DNA of 10,781 nt from Candidatus Schekmanbacteria bacterium (GTDB lineage Bacteria > Schekmanbacteria > GWA2-38-11 > J061): the NCBI GenBank assembly GCA_003695725.1, contig RFHX01000285.1, forward strand, positions 1 to 10,781. Reading direction: 5' to 3'. Both the position numbers and the translations under genes were made by a program. Below are positions 1-8,427 of the stretch, piece by piece. How positions within the stretch are numbered: the first letter of the stretch is position 1; every line of letters begins with the position of its first letter. The notes under the pieces are model-generated. The model was not told the origin of the DNA, made no database searches, and worked only from the letters and a program-made list of their open reading frames with translations.

Positions 1-162
1 GATTTAGAATGCGGGAAAATAGAGAAACCTAAGAAAAAGTTGTATGACTTATTTAATGTTGACAAATCCTCTTTCTATTACATAATCAACCTTTTGAAAG
101 ACAAAGGGCTCCTTGATGATGGCAATAAATTAACAGATATGGGGGAAGTTGCTTTATTGTAA
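1..162 (+). CDS. C-terminal fragment of an upstream gene, winged-helix-like tail
   Basis: An open frame runs in from the left edge and ends at TAA (160-162), giving the last 53 residues of a protein whose start lies outside the window. The visible part is lysine-rich. It ends in a segment (about residues 14-53 of the fragment) that reads like a winged helix-turn-helix: an amphipathic helix around LYDLF, a second around FYYIINLLKDKGLL, then a short D-D-G-N turn leading to a strand-like K-L-T-D-M-G. This layout is common in DNA-binding wHTH domains. The stop is only 2 bases before the next ATG, so it is almost certainly co-transcribed and translationally coupled with the DrmE-like gene. It could be a regulator or an extra defence component. 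The visible tail is too short to identify the family, and it shows no PLD HKD motif that would mark it as DrmC. The wHTH call is inference. Confidence 0.55.
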   Translation, partial: DLECGKIEKPKKKLYDLFNVDKSSFYYIINLLKDKGLLDDGNKLTDMGEVALL

Positions 163-164
163 AA

Positions 165-2639
165 ATGGAAAAAAACAAAAACTGGGTTGAGGAAAATTTA
201 GAAGATATTGAATGCGTGCTTTGCTGGAGCTCTGACAGCAACATCCTCAATCATAATGGAACACACATAATTTTCCATACAGTTGACAGAACAATACTTT
301 TTCTGGAAGAAGCTTTAATAAATCACGAAAAAAATGGCGTGCTCGTTTATCCAGTAACCAAAACAGAAGTTACAGTGCCTATGTGTGTGGAAGCTTTATA
401 TTCATTGATGAAAAATAAAACTTCAAGAAAAAAAGTTCTTCTTATCAGCCAGAATATTGCGGTAAGAGAATTATACTGGCAGCTTAAAGTAAACTATTTG
501 AGACTTAATGAAGTTTTTCCATTGGGAATAATAAAGATGGATGGAACAGTTAAGCCTCAACTGAAAACATCAGACGTTTCAAGGATCTCTGATGTTCAAT
601 GTTCTTTTTTGCATACAAGCAATCCAAAATTCATGCCAAATGAAGATATTGCTAAAGAAATAGGCTGCATAATTATTGATGCTACAGGTTACGATAAAAA
701 CTTGCTCAAAGAAATCATAGAATGGTCTGAAAAAAACGGAGTGCTGTCATTAATCATCCTAGAGAGCAACCCTTACTCTGAAAATTTTGATCTTTTCAAA
801 TCTTACGGAATTCCTGTTTGGGGATGGGATAGCAATAGCCTAAGCGCTGATTTTGAGAATGATCTTGAAGAGTTGGAAAAAAACCCGCAAAAATATTACA
901 ATCCTTTTTCTCTGTCAGTGTTTCATATTCGCAATTGGCTGAAAGGCATAAAACGAGAATTTATAGAAGTTAAAGATGAGGAAATAACAAACGCCCTTAA
1001 CGAAGCTTTGCAATTATATTTTGATATAAAAAAGCTTTGCAAAAATACAAAAAACGAGGCGCTTTCAAGAGCTCTGATTACTTATTTGTCATGCAAATAT
1101 GCTTTTGAAAGGATGCTTGCGCCTTTAGAAATTACTGAAAATGAATGCAAAATGACTTTCCTTGCTAAAACGATAGAGAAAAGAATAGAAAATTTAGAAT
1201 ATTGGCAAAACATTCTTTCAACTCAAGACCCTTATTTTGGCAGCTTCTGGGGAAAGACCTACAGTTTAATAAAAGTTTTATATCAAAAATTCATTTCAAG
1301 AGGAAATCCTAAATATGAGCAAATAAAAAAGATCATCAAAGAATCGATAAACAACAACGAAAAAATTTTAATCTTCAATTATAGCGAGCCTTATGCGAGG
1401 GCTTTGAAAACCGCTTTAGAAAAAGATTTTGCCTTATCTGATGAAGAACTTCAAGAAAAAGGAATTTTTATCACAAGCATAAACGAAAGGCATGTTGAAG
1501 CGGATTATGATAAATGCATTATTTTTGGACAAATGCCTTTTCGGGCTTCTTGGTTATTAAGAACTGCTTGCGCTCATAAAGTTATTTTCTTGGTTTATCC
1601 ATCAGAAAAAGCATTATTAAAGTATCAATTTGAGAGCGAAGAAAAAAAATTCACAGATTCTTTTGGAAGAGGCACCAGGATTAATTTTCTTAAAAGGATA
1701 TTGAAAAAAGAAGACCTTAAAAGATTGCCCCCTCCACCAAAGCCAGGGATTCAAAACGTTTTCTCTTTAAAGCTCGATGAGAAACAAATTAAGGACGAAG
1801 AGAAATTAAAACCTCTCTTGTCTGACATAGAAATAGATGATGAGCTAATATTAGAAGAAGAAATAGATTTTGAAGATGAAGATGAGCTTGAAGAAACATC
1901 AATAAATGAAGAGGGGAAAGTCGTTGTCAAATGTTGTAAGATTGTTTTGGAAGATGGCGGAGTAATGTACGTCAGACCTTCCCGAAAGATACCTATATTT
2001 AAAAACGGAAAAAGGCTGGAGTATGTAAGCGTACAAAAAGCGCGAGAAGGAGATTTATTAATAGTAGTCAAAAACAACATAAAGAACAGTTTAGCTCAAG
2101 AAATAATAAAAAAAGCGGACAATCACCCTAGCATGCAGAAATTAAAGTTTCTTGTGAATTCATGGGTTGTTGCTTTAAGGAAAGGCATGGCAGAGCATAA
2201 TGACAGCGTTCATAAATTCTTGGAAAAATTACAAGCAGAACAAAAGAAAGAGAACTCGCCAGTAATAACTAATTGGCTGACAATACAATTATGGAAAGAA
2301 GGATTAGTCATAGGACCTCAAAATTCTAAAAACATTAAATTCATAGGAAAGATATACAATCAGCAATATCTTGTGGATCATTATAGGGAAATTGGCGCAG
2401 CAATAAGCAGGTTAAGAGGAATACACCATAGATTGCTAAGAAAATTAAATGACATGGTTTTAAGAGCAGGATTAAAAAGCATTAGCGGCTCTATCCAAAA
2501 TGAATTAATTGACGAAGAATTTAATTTATACGTCGAAGATTTTGCTGATATAATCTCGATAGAGAAAATAAAATCGATATCCTTGAATGAATCTGCTGAA
2601 AGGTCAAAATTAGATAAAATAGTGAGGTATGAAAAATGA
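165..2639 (+). CDS. drmE: DrmE-like DISARM protein with degenerate helicase folds
   Basis: An 824-residue protein placed directly before drmA, as in class 2 DISARM (drmE-drmA-drmB). It lacks functional ATPase motifs but keeps the outline of two RecA-like lobes. Lobe 1 spans about residues 57-225: the strand GVLVYPVTKTEV sits where a Walker A would be but lacks the GKT core, then a KKVLLIS strand (89-95), then CIIIDATG (168-175) where a DEAD/DEAH Walker B would lie. Lobe 2 spans about 398-510: KILIFNYSEPYARAL, a GIFITS strand, and FGRGTR (500-505). A very acidic linker follows (about 539-584). A C-terminal helical region (about 640-790) contains SRLRGIHHRLLRKL. DrmE's biochemical role is unknown to me; the degenerate helicase suggests a scaffold or DNA-binding role (inference). 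The start is the first ATG, 2 bases after the upstream stop; no good Shine-Dalgarno is visible, so coupling is likely. The 3' end overlaps drmA in an ATGA. The DrmE name rests mainly on synteny and architecture. Confidence 0.6.
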   Translation: MEKNKNWVEENLEDIECVLCWSSDSNILNHNGTHIIFHTVDRTILFLEEALINHEKNGVLVYPVTKTEVTVPMCVEALYSLMKNKTSRKKVLLISQNIAVRELYWQLKVNYLRLNEVFPLGIIKMDGTVKPQLKTSDVSRISDVQCSFLHTSNPKFMPNEDIAKEIGCIIIDATGYDKNLLKEIIEWSEKNGVLSLIILESNPYSENFDLFKSYGIPVWGWDSNSLSADFENDLEELEKNPQKYYNPFSLSVFHIRNWLKGIKREFIEVKDEEITNALNEALQLYFDIKKLCKNTKNEALSRALITYLSCKYAFERMLAPLEITENECKMTFLAKTIEKRIENLEYWQNILSTQDPYFGSFWGKTYSLIKVLYQKFISRGNPKYEQIKKIIKESINNNEKILIFNYSEPYARALKTALEKDFALSDEELQEKGIFITSINERHVEADYDKCIIFGQMPFRASWLLRTACAHKVIFLVYPSEKALLKYQFESEEKKFTDSFGRGTRINFLKRILKKEDLKRLPPPPKPGIQNVFSLKLDEKQIKDEEKLKPLLSDIEIDDELILEEEIDFEDEDELEETSINEEGKVVVKCCKIVLEDGGVMYVRPSRKIPIFKNGKRLEYVSVQKAREGDLLIVVKNNIKNSLAQEIIKKADNHPSMQKLKFLVNSWVVALRKGMAEHNDSVHKFLEKLQAEQKKENSPVITNWLTIQLWKEGLVIGPQNSKNIKFIGKIYNQQYLVDHYREIGAAISRLRGIHHRLLRKLNDMVLRAGLKSISGSIQNELIDEEFNLYVEDFADIISIEKIKSISLNESAERSKLDKIVRYEK
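2624..2628 (+). promoter_or_regulatory. ribosome binding site of drmA (GAGGT)
   Basis: GAGGT lies 7 bases before the ATG at 2636, inside the last codons of the DrmE-like gene. It supports this start, and the ATGA overlap with the preceding stop implies coupled translation. Confidence 0.55.
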
Positions 2640-5600
2640 CAATAGATAATAATTTAAGAAGAAAATTTGTAAAACATGTTTACAAAAAATTAAAGGAAAG
2701 ATTAAGCGGTTCGGGTTGCGATAGAGTTTACGGGGATAAACCTCAAATCAAATTTTTTGTTGGATCATTGTGCAGTCAAGATCCGAAGAGTTCTTTAGGC
2801 AGCATAAGAACAAAAGTTGCACCCGTTAGAATGGGAGTGGAGTTTCTTTTAAACAAAGACGATGTGGCTAATGCAACTTTGAAGATTAAACCAAAAGCAT
2901 CTGTCTTTTTTAAAGTGATCCCCGATTATGAAGAACAACTTGAAGCAGCTGTAAAAAAGAGCAAACTTTCAAGAGAAGAATTCATTAAAGAAGTAGAGAA
3001 ACAAAAAAAATTATCTGAAGAAGGCAAAGAAGATATAAACTTAGGCATCAAACCACTTACAGTTTTCAAAAAGCATAAAATAAAAGATGTTTTGTTGTCT
3101 TGCAAAATTTCTGAAGTTGTAGAAAAAGATTTTGAAGGAGAATTTGAACTTCCTGGCGTGAAAGAACTTGTAGAAGACGCGCACAATGCTTACAAATCAG
3201 AGGAAAGATTATACCGTCCGAAAAAAAGAAAAAAAGATGAGATGGAATCTAAAATACCTCTTTCTGTTCTCTCATCTGAAGAAGATTATTACAAATTCAT
3301 GAGCGAATGGGGAGAAAAAGATGTTTATCCTTCATGGGATTTTAAAATTGTTGTAAAAACAACAGAGTTTAATGACTCTCAAATAAAAGTGAGCGTTCTA
3401 TTCGAAAATACTTGCGTAGCAAAGGAAAATGATCATATTGATAATTTTCTCTTTGACACGCATCTTGACGTTGAAGTGGAAGGTGCTAACATCCAGAATT
3501 TTATAATCGATTATCTTAATGATCATTACAAATACAATGGAGATATGGGCGCCAGCGGAATAAACTGCGAAGCCAAAAGAACAGGCAACAAAATCGTAAC
3601 TGAACACATGCCTTTTTTTGAACAACTCAGGCTTAAAACTAATGACAAATTAAAAGCAAAGTTTGAAGATTTGGCCTCAGACAGAGCTGTTGAAGTGCTG
3701 GAAAAAATAGCAAAAGAAATGAGGAGATATCTTGAAGAAGAATACAAACGTTTTGGAAAAGAAGCTGTTTTCAAATCAGACATAGGAAAGAAAAGATTTG
3801 AGGAAGATATGAATGCTTTTGAAGATGAGATAAAGAGATTCGAGTATGGAATTGAAATTCTCAAAAAATATCCTTTAGCCATGAAAGCATTTAAAAAAAT
3901 GAATTTGAGTTTTTTAAATTCTAGCAAGAGCAAAGCGTCTGACAAGAAATATGATTCATGGAGAATATTTCAAATAATCTTTATCGTAATGAATGTGCCC
4001 GATGTCGTTTCAATCGAATATCCTGAGGTCAAATCAAATTTTGAAAGAGTTGAAGTCCTTTATTTTCCAACAGGTGGAGGAAAAACAGAAACCTATCTTG
4101 GGCTTGCAATATTCACTTTATTCTTTGATAGATTAAGAGGTAAGAAATTTGGCGTGTCAGTTATGACAAAATTTCCACTTAGGCTTCTTTCTCTTCAACA
4201 AATTCAAAGAATAGCGAATATCTTAGCGCAAGCAGAACTTATTAGGAGAGAAGATCCGGAAACAAACAGCGAGGGTTCTGAAGAATTCTCACTAGGATAC
4301 TTTGTTGGAGATAGAAACACGCCTAATAAACTCATGAGCAAAGGAACAATATTCGGCGGGCAAGATAAGGATCTTCTTACTCCGATAGTAACTGAAAGAA
4401 ATCAGATTCTAAAAGGAGAACTTAAATTAGATGATGAGAATTTAGAAGGTAGAAAATACCTCATTATCTCAAAATGTCCCTTTTGCGGAAGCAAAGAGAT
4501 AATGATTGATGCAGATGTTGAAAAGATAAGGCTAATGCATAGGTGTATGAATAAAGAATGCCAAGAAGATGTTTTGCCAATTTACGTCTCTGATATGGAA
4601 ATTTACAGATATCTCCCTTCTTTCATTATTTCAACTTTGGACAAAATCGCCATATGCGGGCTTCAGAAGAACTTTAGAAATCTATTCGGACAAGTAACCC
4701 ATAAATGCCCTCTCCACGGATACAGCAATTCTTCTGAGTGTACTGAAAAATGGTTATGCAAAGCAGACAAAGAGAAATTTGAAAAAATAACACCTTATGA
4801 TCCTGTTCCAACGCTCCAAATACAAGACGAAATGCATTTAGTAAGAGAATCCTTAGGAACTTTTAACTCTCATTATGAAAGCTTTTTAGAACACTACGAG
4901 AAAATGCTTACTAAAGGGAAACGCAGCATGAAAATACTAACAGCAACTGCAACTATATCCGAATATAAGATGCAAACAGATCATCTATATGCTAAAGATG
5001 CGTGCCAGTATCCTTCTCAAGGACCAAAGATCTCTGAGTCTTTTTATGCTTCTGTGGACAATGATGATTTAAATAGACTCATAATAGGGATAACTCCTCA
5101 CTTCAAAACGATGATATTTTCTGTTCTTGACGTAATCGAAACATATCATGAGTTGATTCAAAGATGGCATTCTAAACCTCAAGAATTGATTGCTGAGTTA
5201 GGCGTAGAAGTAACTAATGAAGAAATTAAGGAAATGCTAAAAGACTATATGATAAAATTATCTTATCATCTTGCAAAAAGCGACGGAGATAGCATATCAA
5301 ACTCAATAAGGACTATGACAAATAGGTCTTTGAGAGAAAAAGGGATACCAGAAATAAAACAAAGCCCGCTTACGGGGGACGTATCCTTCAATGATGTGAG
5401 GATAGTCCTTGATAAAATTGAGAACCCTAAAACAGAGGAAGACATGATTGATTTAATTATTGCCACTAGCATGATATCTCATGGGGTGGATATCGACGCC
5501 CTAAACTTCATGGTATTCATGGGAATGCCTCATAATACTGCAGAATACATCCAAGCTAGCAGCAGAGTAGGAAGGAAATACCCCGGCATTGCAATTGTAA

Positions 5601-6151
5601 TATTTAACCCGACCAGAGAAAGAGATCAAAGTTATTTCAAATTTTTTACAAAATTCCATGAATATAAAGATTTGCTAGTGGAAGCAGTTCCGATTAATAG
5701 GTGGGCTAAATTTAGCATAAACAGAACTGTGCCGGGCATATTTAGCGCCTCAGTTTTAAATTATTTTGATGCCATTGCAAGCCCCCAACTAAAAGGCAAA
5801 TCCTTAAACATGAGCAAGGTTTTTGAAAAGGCCATTGATGAAGGAATTATCAATGAAGAGGAAATAAAGCAGTTTCTTCTTGAAAGTTACAAAGTGAACA
5901 AGGATACTATTGGATTTGGTTTTGATAAAGTTATAGAGGATAAAACAGAAACATATATCCACGAGATTACTCAAACTTTAGGAAATGAGTTTATTACAAG
6001 ACCCATGTCCGATAAACCCATGACAAGTCTGAGAGATGTTGACACGCTCATAGACATTAATCTGTCACCCGACGGGATGATGATTTTGAAGAACATAAAA
6101 GCAAGCAGAACTCCTGTCTTTGATGAAGAAGAAAATGAGGAGGATGAATAA
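2636..6151 (+). CDS. drmA: DrmA, DISARM superfamily 2 helicase
   Basis: A 1171-residue SF2-type helicase, matching the large size of DrmA. Motifs seen: Walker A at 478-484 (P-T-G-G-G-K-T, Lys483) followed by E-T; Walker B D-E-M-H at 731-734; motif III-like T-A-T-A-T at 769-773; motif V A-T-S-M-I-S-H-G-V-D-I at 943-953; motif VI Q-A-S-S-R-V-G-R at 973-980 with the arginine-finger candidates. The ATPase should therefore be active. Between motifs I and II lies a zinc ribbon (C614, C617, C637, C642), followed by another Cys/His cluster (C691, H694, C702, C708). The roughly 470-residue N-terminal part has charged helices typical of DrmA. The tail ends in a run of Asp and Glu. In characterised DISARM, DrmA forms a complex with DrmB that binds and translocates on DNA and helps tell invader from self DNA. 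The gene sits in a tight operon: ATGA overlap upstream, one base before drmB. The family is clear from the motifs and from the DUF1998 partner. Confidence 0.88.
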   Translation: MTIDNNLRRKFVKHVYKKLKERLSGSGCDRVYGDKPQIKFFVGSLCSQDPKSSLGSIRTKVAPVRMGVEFLLNKDDVANATLKIKPKASVFFKVIPDYEEQLEAAVKKSKLSREEFIKEVEKQKKLSEEGKEDINLGIKPLTVFKKHKIKDVLLSCKISEVVEKDFEGEFELPGVKELVEDAHNAYKSEERLYRPKKRKKDEMESKIPLSVLSSEEDYYKFMSEWGEKDVYPSWDFKIVVKTTEFNDSQIKVSVLFENTCVAKENDHIDNFLFDTHLDVEVEGANIQNFIIDYLNDHYKYNGDMGASGINCEAKRTGNKIVTEHMPFFEQLRLKTNDKLKAKFEDLASDRAVEVLEKIAKEMRRYLEEEYKRFGKEAVFKSDIGKKRFEEDMNAFEDEIKRFEYGIEILKKYPLAMKAFKKMNLSFLNSSKSKASDKKYDSWRIFQIIFIVMNVPDVVSIEYPEVKSNFERVEVLYFPTGGGKTETYLGLAIFTLFFDRLRGKKFGVSVMTKFPLRLLSLQQIQRIANILAQAELIRREDPETNSEGSEEFSLGYFVGDRNTPNKLMSKGTIFGGQDKDLLTPIVTERNQILKGELKLDDENLEGRKYLIISKCPFCGSKEIMIDADVEKIRLMHRCMNKECQEDVLPIYVSDMEIYRYLPSFIISTLDKIAICGLQKNFRNLFGQVTHKCPLHGYSNSSECTEKWLCKADKEKFEKITPYDPVPTLQIQDEMHLVRESLGTFNSHYESFLEHYEKMLTKGKRSMKILTATATISEYKMQTDHLYAKDACQYPSQGPKISESFYASVDNDDLNRLIIGITPHFKTMIFSVLDVIETYHELIQRWHSKPQELIAELGVEVTNEEIKEMLKDYMIKLSYHLAKSDGDSISNSIRTMTNRSLREKGIPEIKQSPLTGDVSFNDVRIVLDKIENPKTEEDMIDLIIATSMISHGVDIDALNFMVFMGMPHNTAEYIQASSRVGRKYPGIAIVIFNPTRERDQSYFKFFTKFHEYKDLLVEAVPINRWAKFSINRTVPGIFSASVLNYFDAIASPQLKGKSLNMSKVFEKAIDEGIINEEEIKQFLLESYKVNKDTIGFGFDKVIEDKTETYIHEITQTLGNEFITRPMSDKPMTSLRDVDTLIDINLSPDGMMILKNIKASRTPVFDEEENEEDE
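6139..6143 (+). promoter_or_regulatory. ribosome binding site that sets the drmB start (GGAGG)
   Basis: GGAGG sits 9 bases before the ATG at 6153, inside the codons for the acidic tail of DrmA. It favours ATG 6153 (or the adjacent ATG 6156) over the longer reading from a TTG at 6120. The longer reading would add a Met/Lys/Arg-rich stretch that is only the out-of-frame reading of the DrmA tail. Confidence 0.7.
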
Positions 6152-6152
6152 G

Positions 6153-8030
6153 ATGATGAGAAGAGGTAAAAATCAAGTTCTTTTTAAATTTCTTCCAGGA
6201 AAACCCATAGATTATAATCAGGGGAATGCAATTGCTCTGGTTGAGAGGTGGTTCAGTCATAAAGTTGATGATGTTAATAAAACAAGGATCATAAAGGAAG
6301 TCTATAATGCTATAAGATCATTTAAGTCAAAAAGAGGATATCCTAGAATTGCAAGTCCAGATTCCTTTGAATTGTTATCTCCTGTATTTGTAGAAGCCGA
6401 GTTATTCCCATTGACTTTTATTTGCGATTCATGTAGCAGAGCTTACAGTTTTGGCTCTGTGCAACAACTTAACAGAGTGTTAAGAAAACACAAATGTATT
6501 TCCTGCGGTGGGAAATTAACGCAAATGGATTTGGTATATACCCATGAATGCGGGCATTTATGGGCTCCGAAAATTGCGCCATGCAAAGAACACGGATTTG
6601 AAAAAATCATTCTTAATAAACATGGCAGTAATTCTCCAAAAGATTGGCGTTGGGAGTGCGGAATATGCAAGAGGGAAACATCCTCCTTAAACAGTTGGTG
6701 CCCTGCTTGCAAAGGAACATCAAATTCTCAAATTTGCTATCCAAAACCATTCAGGCAAACAAACGTTTTCACACCGCATTCATTAACTCTTGTCAATCTT
6801 CAAAATTTGAATGAAGATAGGATTTACGAAGATGATATCTTCAAAAAGTTGATATTGGCCAAATACATGGATTTGTTTAAGAAGCATAATTCAACTTTTC
6901 AAGAATGTTTAGATGTTTCTCCGAAAGACGATAATAAGCTTGATCAATTGATTAAGGAGCTCAAAGCGAAAAATATGTCCGAAGAGATGATAAATCAAGT
7001 TCTGGAATCAATGAATAAGGTTAATCCGAACAAGAAAGGCGTTAGGGATGCTATAATCAAAGAGGTTGAAACATTGATTTCACCTCCAGAAGGAGATATG
7101 TCTGGTGTAGCCTTAAAAGCATATGAATTTATGGAGACTTTAGATTCTTCTGCTTCAGTTCATATAAAAAGGATTGTAGAAAGTTCAGAGAGAAAGAACC
7201 ATCCTAAAATAGAACAAATAAGAAAATTTCCTAAAAAATTAGAAGAAATCGGAATTAAAAATGCATATGTGCTTAATGATCTCTCCATAGTTAAGTTAGT
7301 CTACGGTTACACAAGGGGCGCTCCTGACAATAAATCAAATGAGGATAAAAGGACTTTGAATAGATTTGCTACTGATAAATCAACTGACCAAGGAAAAACC
7401 CCCATTTATCTTAATAAAGCAAATACTGAAGCGATTTTATTAGAATTTGATAGATGGAAGATTCTGACCTGGTTAAAAGAAAATGGTGTGATAGATGAGG
7501 TCCCTTCTAAAGATGATGAAGCGGCATTAAAGGCTTGGTTTCTGAACAATGTGCAAACAGACAGAATCTCTCCTTTTAGAGAGATTGATCCGCAACTTAA
7601 AAAAACAAAAATGGTATATAAACTTCTGCATTCTATAAGTCATGCTCTATTGACGACTTGTTCTGTTGAGTGTGGAATGGATAAAAATTCTCTGGCAGAA
7701 CTTATCTTCCCATCCATTCCCGCGATAATCATTTATTGTAGCAACGTTCAAGAATTCCAAATCGGCGGGATGTTCACTTTATTTGAGAATAATATAATCC
7801 CATGGGTTGAGAAAACACTCACCAAAGTTGGAACCTGCATATATGATCCTGTTTGCATGGATCATCAATCAGCTTGCCATGCTTGTTTGCATTTAAGCGA
7901 AATTTCTTGCGTACATTTCAATTATGATCTCGGGAGAGATATCCTAATTGGGAAGAAAAATAGCAATGAAGAAATAATCGGTTTTTGGAGTAAAAAATTC
8001 CTTAGAAAGGTCAATGTTGAAAATGGTTGA
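6153..8030 (+). CDS. drmB: DrmB, DUF1998 zinc-cluster protein of DISARM
   Basis: A 625-residue partner of the helicase. The N-terminal third carries repeated zinc-binding pairs: C91/C94, C115/C118, an H-E-C-G-H segment (131-135) with C144, then C169/C172 and C183/C186. The C-terminal part fits DUF1998: H-S-I-S-H-A-L-L (493-500), a hydrophobic core with QIGGMF, and the diagnostic cysteine cluster C562, C568, C575, C578, C586 in the pattern C-x2-D-P-x-C, A-C-x2-C-L, then C-x2-F-N and L-G-R-D. The middle is helical and charged. In known DISARM, DrmB binds DrmA in a heterodimer that engages DNA; DrmB has no nuclease motif and none is seen here. Translation probably starts at ATG 6153, one base after the drmA stop. 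The gene ends 8 bases into vsr, counted from the preferred vsr start. Length is typical for DrmB. Confidence 0.85.
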   Translation: MMRRGKNQVLFKFLPGKPIDYNQGNAIALVERWFSHKVDDVNKTRIIKEVYNAIRSFKSKRGYPRIASPDSFELLSPVFVEAELFPLTFICDSCSRAYSFGSVQQLNRVLRKHKCISCGGKLTQMDLVYTHECGHLWAPKIAPCKEHGFEKIILNKHGSNSPKDWRWECGICKRETSSLNSWCPACKGTSNSQICYPKPFRQTNVFTPHSLTLVNLQNLNEDRIYEDDIFKKLILAKYMDLFKKHNSTFQECLDVSPKDDNKLDQLIKELKAKNMSEEMINQVLESMNKVNPNKKGVRDAIIKEVETLISPPEGDMSGVALKAYEFMETLDSSASVHIKRIVESSERKNHPKIEQIRKFPKKLEEIGIKNAYVLNDLSIVKLVYGYTRGAPDNKSNEDKRTLNRFATDKSTDQGKTPIYLNKANTEAILLEFDRWKILTWLKENGVIDEVPSKDDEAALKAWFLNNVQTDRISPFREIDPQLKKTKMVYKLLHSISHALLTTCSVECGMDKNSLAELIFPSIPAIIIYCSNVQEFQIGGMFTLFENNIIPWVEKTLTKVGTCIYDPVCMDHQSACHACLHLSEISCVHFNYDLGRDILIGKKNSNEEIIGFWSKKFLRKVNVENG

Positions 8031-8427
8031 TGTATTCAGCAAAGAGAAAAGAAGCTGGATTATGTCCAGAATAAGATCGAAAAACAGTAAATTAGAAGTG
8101 TCTTTCAGAAAAATTCTTTGGCGTGAAGGCTTTCGATACAGAGTTCATTATAAGAAGCTGCCTGGCAAACCAGATATCGTTTTTACAAAACAAAAAGTTG
8201 CTGTCTTCATCGATAGTCATTTTTGGCATGGTTACAACTGGGAAAAGAAAAAGAAAAAACTAAAAAGCGAATATTGGCAATGGAAAATTCCATACAATAT
8301 GGAACGTGACAAGAGGGTTAATAAAGAATTAAAAAAAATGGGCTGGAAAGTCTTGAGGTTCTGGGAGCATGAAATCAAAAAAAATCCTTACTCATGCATA
8401 GATAAGATTAGGAAAGCTCTTCTCTAA
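8023..8427 (+). CDS. vsr: Vsr-family endonuclease lacking zinc ligands, last gene of the DISARM operon
   Basis: A 134-residue protein of the very-short-patch-repair (Vsr) endonuclease family, whose classical members nick beside T:G mismatches made by deamination of 5-methylcytosine. The start is taken at ATG 8023 because the protein then begins M-V-D-V-F-S-K like other Vsr proteins. An in-frame ATG at 8014 would add three residues; AAAGGT at 8006-8011 is the only nearby ribosome site. Kept residues: E25, the catalytic Asp (G-K-P-D, D51), F-W-H-G (67-70, His69), N-M-E-R-D (92-96) and R-F-W-E-H (112-116). Aligned by eye to E. coli Vsr (from memory), His64 is Asp, Cys66 is His, His71 is Tyr, Cys73 is Trp, and the Cys of the W-E-C motif is His116. 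The structural zinc site is therefore missing. The gene overlaps drmB and occupies the slot where DISARM often has drmC. It may act as a repair enzyme for the neighbouring methyltransferase or as the DISARM nuclease; the sequence cannot tell which. Confidence 0.85.
   Translation: MVDVFSKEKRSWIMSRIRSKNSKLEVSFRKILWREGFRYRVHYKKLPGKPDIVFTKQKVAVFIDSHFWHGYNWEKKKKKLKSEYWQWKIPYNMERDKRVNKELKKMGWKVLRFWEHEIKKNPYSCIDKIRKALL

Noticed and set aside
1751-2080. Serine-rich minus-strand frame of 109 residues
   Set aside because: It is the antisense reading of the acidic Glu/Asp linker of the DrmE-like gene; it has no ribosome site and low-complexity content.
3526-3945. Minus-strand frame of 139 residues with hydrophobic stretches
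   Set aside because: It lies fully inside drmA on the opposite strand, and its serine/leucine-rich content mirrors lysine/glutamate codons.
6120-6152. Longer DrmB start at TTG 6120 giving 11 extra residues
   Set aside because: The extra residues are the out-of-frame reading of the DrmA acidic tail, and GGAGG at 6139-6143 points to ATG 6153.
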